This document shows, one piece after another, positions 32,813 to 40,047 of a stretch of DNA of 49,439 nt. The translations under genes and the position numbers were made by a program. Under the pieces are notes generated by a model that was not told the DNA's origin, did no database searches, and saw nothing but the letters and a program-made list of their open reading frames with translations. Each line of letters opens with the position of its first letter. Position 1 is the first letter of the stretch. The DNA is from Cecembia lonarensis LW9 (GTDB taxonomy: Bacteria > Bacteroidota > Bacteroidia > Cytophagales > Cyclobacteriaceae): NCBI RefSeq assembly GCF_000298295.1, contig NZ_AMGM01000029.1, forward strand, positions 1-49,439. Direction: 5' to 3'.

Positions 32813-33945
32813 TCAAGCTCCCAAAAACCCTTCAAAGTTTTGTCTGGTGACCACTGCTGTTTGGTGCTCAGGATAGCTTTGGAGAAAAGATGCAGGAAAT
32901 CTGACTTTCTGATCTTTCCATTTGAATTCATAGGCATATAATATCCCATCAGTTTCCTCCAGGTAATCTATTTCAGCTTTGTCATGCGTTCTCCAAAAGT
33001 AGGTGTTCACAAAACGGGATTGATAAGCATTGAACTTTAACCTCTCAGAAATAAGGAAATTTTCCCATAATGCCCCTTTGTCCTGTCGCATTTCGGGAAA
33101 TGTAAAATTGTTGATAAGCACATTGCGTATGCCATTGTCATAAAAATAATACTTTTTCCCCTTCTTGATTTCGTTCCTCAGGTTGCGGTTGAAGGCGGGA
33201 AGTTTGAAGATAACAAAAGCCTTTTCCAATAAATCCAGATACTTCTCAACAGTGGCTGTATCGATATTACCAATGGTTTGAGCTAACTCATGGTAACTGA
33301 CTTCGCTACCGACCTGAAATGCCAATGCTTTTAATAATTTTTCGATATGACTGGGTTTACGGATACTATCCAATTGTAAAACATCTTTGTAGAGATAGCT
33401 TTGTGCTATTTCAATGAGGATTTCTTTCTCCTGACCAGGATTATTGAGCACCTCTGGATATAGTCCATAGATAAGTCTGGAATCCAAAAGTCTTTTTGCT
33501 TCTAATCGTGAAGTATCTTTGACTGTCTCTCCAAAAGAAATAGGGTACAGTTGAAAAGTTTTCTTTCTCCCCGTCAAGGGCTCTGCCGTTTGACTCTGAA
33601 GATCAAACGCAGAAGATCCTGTAGCAATTACTTGTATATCAGGTCTATTATCATAAATCAATTTAAGCTTTTTCCCAATATCGGGTATCTGCTGAGCTTC
33701 GTCTATGATGACCAATTGACTGCTTGGGCCAATCAATTGGATCAATTGGGTGCTGGTTACTGCTGATGAAAATGCCTCTAAAATATCAGCTTCATCTGCA
33801 TTGAACCACACAGTTGGTTTGTTGGCCTGTTTTACCACTTCTTTAAGCAATGTAGTTTTCCCTACCTGTCTTGCTCCAAGAAGGATAATTACCTTTTTTT
33901 GTAAAATGCCTGAAGTAGCTTTTCAGCAATTATTCTGGGGACCAT
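32813..33945 (-). pseudogene. DUF4143-type AAA ATPase, frameshifted at an A7 tract
   Basis: The gene appears to start at ATG 33945 (MVPRIIAEKLLQAFYKKK...) but in the given sequence hits a stop 18 codons later. Beyond the tract of seven A (33894-33900, minus strand) the -1 frame continues without stops as KKVIILLGARQVGKTTLLKE, with Walker A GARQVGKT, then Walker B LVIIDEAQQIPD, and ends with the C-terminal DUF4143 nuclease-like part AEIDYLEETDGILYAYEFKW. Joined, it gives about 377 residues, the normal length. A genuine mutation, a sequencing slip in the homopolymer, or programmed or transcriptional slippage are all possible. The downstream open frame alone would begin only after Walker A, so it cannot work as annotated. 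Confidence 0.75.
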
Positions 33946-33964
33946 TACTTGTGGATTTTAGCTT

Positions 33965-33972
33965 CAAATATA
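33965..33972 (-). promoter_or_regulatory. -7 element (TATATTTG) of the frameshifted ATPase gene
   Basis: On the minus strand TATATTTG is an exact TAnnTTTG match 19 bp before the ATG at 33945. It supports that ATG as the true start and so supports the view that the A7 tract lies inside the coding region. The tandem repeats begin 9 bp further upstream. Confidence 0.55.
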
Positions 33973-33981
33973 ATAGGATTC

Positions 33982-34077
33982 TACATTCAAATCTAAAATA
34001 TATGCCTAATTTTTAGAATACAATCGAAAAATTAGGCCTAAAATTTAGAATACAATCTAAAAATTAGGCCTAAAATT
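33982..34077. repeat. Three tandem 32-bp repeats upstream of the ATPase gene
   Basis: Units at 34014-34045 and 34046-34077 are identical except for one base (G/T). A degenerate third copy at 33982-34013 matches at about 23 of 32 positions in exact register. Each unit contains an AT-rich palindromic core around TTAGGCCTAA and the phrase TAGAATACAATC. The 32-bp period is three helical turns, so the units face the same side of the DNA. Function is unknown; an operator array is plausible. Confidence 0.8.
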
Positions 34078-34315
34078 TTGATTTATATCGTGATTTTGAT
34101 TTGGACTCAAGTCAATTAGTCGGTTTTTTAATCCATGTCCGAACCAATGCTTGTTAATTTCTATGTTTTATTTTTTTTAGAAGTTTGAATTTGTTGCCTA
34201 TGCCTCAAACTAATGTTTCTGTATTTCGTTTTTTGTGATTAAATTAAACTTCTCTTAGGTTAAAAAATCTCAATTGGTTCAATGATACAGAGGCAAAAGA
34301 ATCAACTTGATTAAA

Positions 34316-34340
34316 CTTTGTGCCTTTGAGTCTTTGTGGC
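34316..34340. repeat. Dispersed three-octamer repeat, copy 1
   Basis: CTTTGTGC CTTTGAGT CTTTGTGG is three similar octamers in a row, followed by C. The same pattern occurs in reverse at 39548-39575 and in a diverged form at 40014-40037. It lies in the 280-bp non-coding stretch (34078-34359) before the DUF3784 gene, which otherwise shows nothing recognisable. Confidence 0.55.
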
Positions 34341-34359
34341 AGTCTAAATCAAATTTATT

Positions 34360-34668
34360 ATGGTTAGCGTTTTTATAGGAGTATTATTTATTGCGATAGG
34401 TATTTTGGTGAAGAAATTCCCCAATTTAATGGCCGGGTACAATCAACTGTCCCAAAAAGAAAAGGAAAATGCCATTGCCAATGGTTTGCCCACTTTCGGA
34501 TGTGCAGTTTTTGTAGTGATGGGATTGTTCTCTATATCAGGGTATTTTCTGGGGATATGGTTGGGTCAACCTGGAATAGGTGACGGACTAGGTCTATTGG
34601 TAACCTTGATAGGGGTGGTAGTATTGATTGTATTTGGCAATAGGTTTACCAGAGAGCGGGTAAGGTAA
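34360..34668 (+). CDS. DUF3784-type small membrane protein
   Basis: A 102-residue protein with three hydrophobic helices. The start FIGVLFIAIGILVKKFPNLMAGYNQLSQKEKENA is the DUF3784 pattern, in which a first helix is followed by an amphipathic 'GYN.LS..EK' segment. The function of the family is unknown. It is followed by a lipoprotein gene 39 bp downstream on the same strand. Confidence 0.8.
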   Translation: MVSVFIGVLFIAIGILVKKFPNLMAGYNQLSQKEKENAIANGLPTFGCAVFVVMGLFSISGYFLGIWLGQPGIGDGLGLLVTLIGVVVLIVFGNRFTRERVR

Positions 34669-34707
34669 GATTGTCTTGGCTTTTAGTTAACATAAATAGA
34701 ACACATA

Positions 34708-35085
34708 ATGGGGAGCATATTTGAAAAACCAAGAATATTGATTTTGATGCTGATTGCATGTTTCTGCTTAGGGAGTTGTGCGACAGAGGAGCCCGTTGAT
34801 GAACAGTTTTCTGCTTGTGGAACTTCCGATGCCTTAAGGGAGCTTCCCTGGTTAAAAGAACAATTTGAGCTGATCAAAAGCGCACCTAGCGGGATCATTT
34901 TGTACCAATACAATTCCAGGGAAGTAATCGAGATACAGTCTTCCTTGATGAGTTCTACCAATCAATCGCAGTATTACTGTGATGGAACTAAACTGAATTT
35001 TGATGGTCCGGAAGTATATCAGGATTTTTTGACGAACCGGGTTGAGGTAAAAATTCTTCATGGCATCAATTTGTGGGGAAAATAG
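34708..35085 (+). CDS. Putative small lipoprotein
   Basis: A 125-residue protein with a lipoprotein signal ending in LGSCATEEP (Cys at residue 24), so it is probably lipid-anchored. The mature part has two further cysteines (SACGTSD and QYYCDGT) that could form a disulfide, and a segment SGIILYQYNSREVIEIQ. I recognise no family. It may share a transcript with the DUF3784 gene. A double hairpin follows. Confidence 0.65.
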   Translation: MGSIFEKPRILILMLIACFCLGSCATEEPVDEQFSACGTSDALRELPWLKEQFELIKSAPSGIILYQYNSREVIEIQSSLMSSTNQSQYYCDGTKLNFDGPEVYQDFLTNRVEVKILHGINLWGK

Positions 35086-35142
35086 CCTAGCAGGTTGGGA
35101 TTTACTGGATTAAGATATTTTTTAGGGGGATAGCTACTCCTA

Positions 35143-35205
35143 ATCGCAATTTTTATATAAAATCAGCGATCATAATCGCAGAATTCATATGATTTCTGCG
35201 ATTAT
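35143..35205. terminator. Double hairpin between convergent genes
   Basis: A perfect 12-bp stem, ATAATCGCAGAA (35172-35183) with TTCTGCGATTAT (35194-35205), has a self-complementary loop. Just before it ATCGC (35143-35147) pairs with GCGAT (35166-35170) together with inner AT pairs. It sits between the lipoprotein gene and the convergent kinase fragment. No strong T-tract follows on the plus strand, so it may be a weak bidirectional terminator or a dispersed repeat. Confidence 0.5.
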
Positions 35206-35231
35206 ATGCCTTTGCCCGACATTTTTAAAGT

Positions 35232-35444
35232 TTAACTCACCAACATCCCCGCCCCCAGCGCCGTCCCCAGAGCAAAATCCGTGGTTTCAATACTGATTCC
35301 GGGCAGTTTATCCTTGAGTATCTCCACAAAAATGGGATTAGCAGTGAAACCTCCGTAGATATAGTTTTCCTTTGGGTAGTGAAATTTAGGTTTCAAGGAA
35401 GGAGGCAAGGAGAAATACCTCCTAAGCTTAGTTTTCTGATCCAT
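35232..35444 (-). pseudogene. 3' fragment of a second FGGY-type sugar kinase gene
   Basis: The last 42 or so codons (IYGGFTANPIFVEILKDKLP, then GISIETTDFALGTALGAGML and VS) match the end of the intact kinase at 36892-38217. By eye, 112 of 128 bases agree between 35237-35364 and 36900-37027 without gaps, and only a few of the differences change an amino acid. Upstream of that point the reading frame is unrelated (MDQKTKLRRYFSLPPSLKPK...). It is therefore the remnant of a paralogous kinase gene that diverged while still coding, then lost its 5' part. Confidence 0.8.
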
Positions 35445-35498
35445 CAGGATAACTGCTAATTTGAAAATAGGGAAGAAATCCTTTTGGATACGGCATCC

Positions 35499-35543
35499 TT
35501 TACCCTGAAATATAAAAATAGAAATTTTAATTTTCAGGGTAAA
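35499..35543. promoter_or_regulatory. Perfect 12-bp inverted repeat upstream of the second ATPase gene
   Basis: TTTACCCTGAAA (35499-35510) and TTTCAGGGTAAA (35532-35543) are perfect arms with a 21-bp AT-rich spacer. It ends 16 bp before the ATG at 35560; a weak -7-like TAATTTTA lies at 35548-35555. The layout suits an operator for autoregulation, or a terminal repeat of a mobile module. Confidence 0.55.
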
Positions 35544-35559
35544 TAATTAATTTTACTTC

Positions 35560-36729
35560 ATGATTAAACGAATGATAACTGAGGAGTTGCTCGGGCTTAT
35601 TTCATTTTTCCCGGCAGTGGGACTCCTAGGCCCTCGGCAGGTTGGAAAAACCACTTTGTCAAAATTGCTGGCAGATAAAATCAAGAAAGAAATACTGTAT
35701 CTGGATTTAGAGCTTCCGTCTGATTTAGCAAAGCTAGAGGAACCGGAGTTATTTCTTCAACAATTCAAGAATCATTGTATTGTTATTGATGAGGTGCAGC
35801 GCAAACCCGATTTGTTTCCGGTCCTAAGGGCATTGATAGACCAGCATCGCTTGCCGGGAAGGTTTATGTTACTCGGGTCGGCTTCGCCTGAACTTATCCG
35901 TGACAGTTCTGAATCTTTAGCCGGTAGAATTTCTTATAAGGAGTTAAGTCCTTTCAATCTTACTGAGGTTTTGGACTTGTTCCAAATGGACCAACACTGG
36001 TTCAGAGGTGGTTTTCCAGATGCTTTGCTTGCACCTACTGATACTTTAAGTAAAAACTGGGTCAGGAGTTTTATACAAAGTTATGTGGAACGGGAACTTC
36101 CCATGCTTGGCCTACAAGTATCACCTGTACAGATCCGGCGGTTTTGGTCTATGCTGGCACATCTTCAAGGCGCATTGTGGAATGCAAGTACCCTCGCAAA
36201 CTCCTTGGGCGTAACCGCTCCTACCGTAAAACGATACCTTGATTTTATGGAGCAGGCATACCTTGTGAGAAAGTTGCCTGCCTTTCACAATAATGCCAAA
36301 AAGCGACTGGTCAAAGCCCCTAAAGTATATATTCGCGACAGTGGGATTTTGCATCACCTTGCCGGTATTTTTGATATGGAACAACTGCTGGGACACCCAC
36401 TGCTGGGAGCATCTTGGGAAGGTTATGTCATAGAACAGATCAGTCAGGTAATCAGTCCGGACATTGAAATGCTTTTTTACAGGACTCATGAAGGAACGGA
36501 GTGTGATCTGGTGCTTAGAAGGGGAGCGAGAACTTTGGCTTGTATTGAAATAAAATTTACTTCTGCCCCCAAAGTAAGTAAAGGCTACCGCATCGCAGTA
36601 GAAGATTTAGGTTCTTTGAAAAACTTCATCATTACCCCTGCATCTTCCGATTACCTTGCTGATGGCCAAATTCGTGTTTGCAACCTCAAGATTTTTTTAG
36701 CAAAGTACTTGCCGATTATAGAAACTTGA
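35560..36729 (+). CDS. AAA ATPase with DUF4143 domain
   Basis: A 389-residue protein. The N-terminal ATPase domain has Walker A GPRQVGKTT (about residues 24-32), Walker B CIVIDEVQRKP and sensor segment MLLGSASPELI. The middle has a winged-helix-like stretch (TLANSLGVTAPTVKRYLDFMEQAYLVRKLPAFHNN), and the C-terminus the DUF4143 part with E-x-D and IEIK (GTECDLVLRRG, ACIEIKF) resembling a restriction-nuclease-like core. Such ATPases are widespread and mobile, with no clear role. It lies between the kinase fragment and the intact kinase 3' end, opposite in strand to both. Confidence 0.9.
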   Translation: MIKRMITEELLGLISFFPAVGLLGPRQVGKTTLSKLLADKIKKEILYLDLELPSDLAKLEEPELFLQQFKNHCIVIDEVQRKPDLFPVLRALIDQHRLPGRFMLLGSASPELIRDSSESLAGRISYKELSPFNLTEVLDLFQMDQHWFRGGFPDALLAPTDTLSKNWVRSFIQSYVERELPMLGLQVSPVQIRRFWSMLAHLQGALWNASTLANSLGVTAPTVKRYLDFMEQAYLVRKLPAFHNNAKKRLVKAPKVYIRDSGILHHLAGIFDMEQLLGHPLLGASWEGYVIEQISQVISPDIEMLFYRTHEGTECDLVLRRGARTLACIEIKFTSAPKVSKGYRIAVEDLGSLKNFIITPASSDYLADGQIRVCNLKIFLAKYLPIIET

Positions 36730-36891
36730 AAGGGCCTTTTATATTTTAGTCTGCCTCTCAAAATTTACCATTTCGAGTACAGATCACAGAAATTTTTAAC
36801 TCATTCTTTTACCGAAGAAAACTAGAATTGGAAATTCTTTTTTCTGAGCTCGGTACCGAAAGACAGGAAAAGAAAGACTACTCGATTTCCT

Positions 36892-38217
36892 TTAATCATT
36901 CACCAACATCCCCGCCCCAAGTGCCGTCCCCAAAGCAAAATCTGTGGTTTCTATACTGATTCCGGGCAATTTGTCCCTGAGCATTTCCACAAAAATCGGA
37001 TTGGCATTAAAGCCTCCGTCGATATAGAGTTTTTTGACCTGAGTGCTGCTATTCAGGACCAGGGAAAGGGATGCCACTTGCAGGTCAGTGAGTTCATGGA
37101 TAAAGCTGTAATAGGCATCTTCGAAATCTGCAAAACCTTTCCAATCGGTTGCTGCTGCCTGCGTCAAGCCATAAACTTCCGGCTTGAGGTATTCAAACCT
37201 AAACCGTTTACAGGTTTTGGATTTGGCTTTATCGTAGCGCTCCTTTTCAAAAGATAATGCTTTGTAGTATCCTTTTTCCAGTTGGAAATGCACATAGAGT
37301 TTTTCGATCTGTACTTTGTGTTCCTCCCCTATAAACAGACGGCTGATTTTGATGGGCCGGCCTTCCTTGCTGAGAAAGTGCAGGCAATCCTTGCGGAGCT
37401 CGTCCAAAGTCAATGGGGCATCATTAAAGGGATTGATACTAATGGCCCAAGTACCTGTGGACAATAGGGCAAATGGTTCGGAATTGCTGGTCAGATAAGG
37501 CAATAGAGCAGAGGAAGAATCATGTACTCCCACACCTACACTCATGCTGTGCCTGTCAAAGGTCTTGGCAAAACTAGTCGTAGTATCCACCACCTCTGGT
37601 AATATTTTGTCGATCCCCTCGGCTTTGACCCAATGGTGATAATCTCCTTTGGCAAAATCCCATAAGCCTGTATGACAGCCTATGCTGGTATATTCAGAAA
37701 CTATCTTTCCTGTAAAAAGAAATGAAAGGTACTGGGGAAGGTGAAGGCTGCGGTGGATTTTCTTAAAGATGTCAGGTTTGGCATATTTTAGCCAGTATAG
37801 CTGGAGGCCGGAATTCAACATGCCTAAAGCTGGGGACGAGGTTTCCTGGCTGAACTTTTCAGCGGGGCCGTATTTTGCATAAAACTGCGCTAAAATATCC
37901 TCCGGATACTTTTTTAGGTAATTGTACAGGGGTGCGACCGGATTTCCCATTTGGTCAATATGTACAAATGAAGCCCCATAGGTGGTGAAATTGAGTTTGA
38001 TGATAAGAAATTGAGGCAGGGATAATGCTTCTTTTAAGGTTTGTCTGACCCATTGGGTCAATGCCTGAATGGATTCACAATCTTCACCGTCTTCATCCTG
38101 TATATAATCCAGGCGATGATACACCTTATAGACTTCCTTCAATTCCTGGTCAAAGAGAAAGAACTTCTTATTGGTCTTTCCAATATCAAATATGGCAGTT
38201 ACTTTGATGGGTTCCAT
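36892..38217 (-). CDS. FGGY-family carbohydrate kinase, probable L-rhamnulokinase
   Basis: A 441-residue sugar kinase with the ATP-binding motif FDIGKTNKKFFLFD at the N-terminus, substrate-domain segment NFTTYGASFVHID, a phosphate-binding LLSTGTWAISINPF and the C-terminal GGFNANPIFVEMLRDKLPG. Its place directly after the rhamnose isomerase gene (1 bp gap) and near the rhamnulose-1-phosphate aldolase makes L-rhamnulose the likely substrate. It is distant in sequence from E. coli RhaB, so other deoxy-sugars are possible. The 160 bp after its stop hold no recognised element. Confidence 0.85.
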   Translation of the reverse strand: MEPIKVTAIFDIGKTNKKFFLFDQELKEVYKVYHRLDYIQDEDGEDCESIQALTQWVRQTLKEALSLPQFLIIKLNFTTYGASFVHIDQMGNPVAPLYNYLKKYPEDILAQFYAKYGPAEKFSQETSSPALGMLNSGLQLYWLKYAKPDIFKKIHRSLHLPQYLSFLFTGKIVSEYTSIGCHTGLWDFAKGDYHHWVKAEGIDKILPEVVDTTTSFAKTFDRHSMSVGVGVHDSSSALLPYLTSNSEPFALLSTGTWAISINPFNDAPLTLDELRKDCLHFLSKEGRPIKISRLFIGEEHKVQIEKLYVHFQLEKGYYKALSFEKERYDKAKSKTCKRFRFEYLKPEVYGLTQAAATDWKGFADFEDAYYSFIHELTDLQVASLSLVLNSSTQVKKLYIDGGFNANPIFVEMLRDKLPGISIETTDFALGTALGAGMLVND

Positions 38218-38218
38218 G

Positions 38219-39496
38219 TTACAATCCGCTGGCTTTACTGTCTTTGCCTCTTTCTTTGATCAGCGTTTCCCTGACTTTCAGTTCCCGATAGCTATGAATG
38301 GGGGTAATGGCCCCTCCGCTTTGGCGGATAGATTCTCTTACCAAAGGTCTGAGGTCAGTTCTAAATGCATCCTGTAAGATTTCCTGAGCGAAGGTCACAT
38401 CATGTGAAGCTTGTGCAGCATGCAGGGCAATTTGATCCACGATCAAAGCCTGGGCATAAGCCAGTTTGATGGCTTCTACGGATTGTAACAAGTCCTCCAA
38501 AGGATCTTTCAAGTTGTGACTGGCATCAATCATCCAAGCAGGAGAAGGATTTGCCGTTTCTTCAAAACCCGAAACCAGTTCATTGAAAATCAGGAAGAGT
38601 TGGTAAGGTTTGATGCTGCCCACGGTCAGGTCATCATCCCCGTATTTGGAATCGTTGAAGTGAAAACCACCTAATTTCCCTTCTGTCATTAAAGTAGCCA
38701 CAATCTGCTCAATATTGGTGTTGGGCAGGTGATGGCCCAGATCCACTAAAGTAAAAGCTTTGTCCCCAAGTTTATTGGCCAACAAAAAGGAGGTGCCCCA
38801 GTCTTGGATCACTGTGCTATAAAAATAAGGCTCATAAGGTTTGTACTCTACCAGCATTTTCCAATCTGAAGGGAGTTCTTTGTAAATTTCCTGTAAAGAC
38901 TCATAGGTACTTTGCAGGGCTTTACGGAAACTGTGTTGGCCGGGAAAAGAGGAACCATCTGCTAACCAAACTGTCAGGGCCTTTGAACCCAATTTTTCTC
39001 CGATTCGGATCACTTCTTTATTGTGTTCAATGGCCAGTTCCCGAATGGTCTGGTCATTATTGGAAAGGGAACCGAATTTGTAGGATAGGCTTTGGTCAGT
39101 CCGATCCTGAAAAGTATTGGAATTGACCGCATCAAAACCGATTTCTGCTTCTGCAGCTGCTTGAAGGATTGCATCATAGTCCTGGGGGATGTCCCAGGGA
39201 ATATGCAGGGAAACTGAATTGCTTGATCTATTCAGCGCATGGAGGATACCTATATCCTGAATTTTTTGGATCAGGGTTGCGGGTTCTCCACCTCCTGAGA
39301 AACGGCCAAAGCGGGTTCCTCCGGTGCCCAAAGCCCAGGAAGGGATGGCGATCTGGAAGGCTTGCAGTTTTTGGATAAGCTGTTCAACATTAATTCCTTT
39401 TTTCTCCAGGTTTTCAGCGAGGAAATTGAATTCCCTGGCATGGGAAACTTCTCTGGGTTTATTGGTGAATTGGATTTGGTCGGTGGTTATTCTCAT
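38219..39496 (-). CDS. rhaI: L-rhamnose isomerase of the RhaI (TIM-barrel) type
   Basis: A 425-residue sugar isomerase of the type described in Pseudomonas stutzeri and found in Bacteroidota. Metal-ligand candidates follow the expected order: E in LVEYKPYEPYF, D in LVDLGHHLP, H in GGFHFNDSKYGDDD, and D in MIDASHNLKDP. It converts L-rhamnose to L-rhamnulose. The start at 39496 (MRITTDQIQFTNKP) is preferred: the frame stays open for 24 more codons, but those are encoded by the CACAAAGGCACGAAG repeats and give a non-protein-like MPSCLCGHKK sequence. Confidence 0.88.
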   Translation of the reverse strand: MRITTDQIQFTNKPREVSHAREFNFLAENLEKKGINVEQLIQKLQAFQIAIPSWALGTGGTRFGRFSGGGEPATLIQKIQDIGILHALNRSSNSVSLHIPWDIPQDYDAILQAAAEAEIGFDAVNSNTFQDRTDQSLSYKFGSLSNNDQTIRELAIEHNKEVIRIGEKLGSKALTVWLADGSSFPGQHSFRKALQSTYESLQEIYKELPSDWKMLVEYKPYEPYFYSTVIQDWGTSFLLANKLGDKAFTLVDLGHHLPNTNIEQIVATLMTEGKLGGFHFNDSKYGDDDLTVGSIKPYQLFLIFNELVSGFEETANPSPAWMIDASHNLKDPLEDLLQSVEAIKLAYAQALIVDQIALHAAQASHDVTFAQEILQDAFRTDLRPLVRESIRQSGGAITPIHSYRELKVRETLIKERGKDSKASGL

Positions 39497-39506
39497 AATT
39501 TCTTTA

Positions 39507-39634
39507 CCACAAAGGCACGAAGTGGAGTTGGGTTGTTGTTTTTTATGGCCACAAAGGCACGAAGGCACGAAGTGGATAACGGTTATTGTTTATTGCCACA
39601 AACCTACCTCCTCGTAGGCAGGGGTACGAAGTGG
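39507..39634. repeat. Octamer repeat units (copies 2-4) after the rhamnose isomerase start
   Basis: Three related units occur at 39507-39525, 39548-39575 and 39595-39634, each starting with CACAAA and ending in ACGAAGTGG. Read on the minus strand the middle one is CTTCGTGC CTTCGTGC CTTTGTGG, three octamers as at 34316. The third unit is interrupted by a 21-bp insert with the short palindrome CCTAC/GTAGG. Confidence 0.65.
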
Positions 39635-39681
39635 GTTCTGTTTTAATTTGAATTTAAGGAATAATTTGGAAGAAAGCCTTT

Positions 39682-39802
39682 CCTTGTCATTTCGAACGAA
39701 GAGAGAAATCTAATTCTTCTTCAAAGGTGAATAGACCTCTCCTTTGTCCCCGCCTGCTGCGGGCAGGCCCGCCTGAACGGAACGGGCAGGGAGGTGACAA
39801 GG
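39682..39802. repeat. MITE- or REP-like element with a GC-rich insert
   Basis: The stretch begins CCTTGTCATTTCGAACG and ends GGAGGTGACAAGG, giving 8-bp terminal inverted repeats CCTTGTCA/TGACAAGG. A GC-rich, partly palindromic block (39748-39791, with GCCTGC..GCAGGC) lies inside and differs sharply in composition from its surroundings. It shares its left end and the internal 11-mer GAGAAATCTAA with the element at 39861. Confidence 0.6.
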
Positions 39803-39860
39803 CAAACTACTTAGCATTTGCTAGCCTATTATTGATGGATAGCTATTTGTTTTTACTTCT

Positions 39861-39956
39861 CCTTGTCATTTCGAAGGAGGAACGACTGAGAAATCTAAAT
39901 TTTTAGCCTATTACTATGGAATTAATGGACTTCTCACTGCGTTCGAAGTGACAAGG
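39861..39956. repeat. MITE- or REP-like element with 15-bp terminal inverted repeats
   Basis: CCTTGTCATTTCGAA (39861-39875) and TTCGAAGTGACAAGG (39942-39956) are inverted with 14 of 15 bases matching. The 66 bp between them contain GAGAAATCTAA and no ORF. The left end is the same as that of the 39682 element, so both belong to one repeat family. No transposase is encoded. Confidence 0.7.
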
Positions 39957-40013
39957 ACAACAGTATGGATATAGCTAACCTAAATCTGATAGTTTGGCAA
40001 TTACCTTTACCTG

Positions 40014-40037
40014 CCTTAGCGTCTTAGCGCCTTTGCG
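40014..40037. repeat. Diverged three-octamer repeat, copy 5
   Basis: CCTTAGCGTCTTAGCGCCTTTGCG reads as three near-identical octamers (CTTAGCGT, CTTAGCGC, CTTTGCGA with the neighbouring base). It ends 11 bp before the stop end of the aldolase/dehydrogenase gene and completes the roughly 550-bp repeat-filled gap 39497-40047. Confidence 0.5.
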
Positions 40038-40047
40038 AGTACCTTAA

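Noticed and set aside
32813-33850. Treating the open frame from 33850 as an intact ATPase gene
   Set aside because: It would begin after the Walker A motif using a TTG codon; the motif is encoded just upstream in the same frame, so the gene is longer and frameshifted.
39497-39568. N-terminal extension of the rhamnose isomerase with CxC motifs (MPSCLCGHKK...)
   Set aside because: It is encoded by the intergenic octamer repeats; the apparent cysteine motifs are a product of the repeat and not a domain.
39507-39634. CRISPR-like array
   Set aside because: The repeat units differ in length, have no unique spacers of constant size, and no cas gene is in the window.
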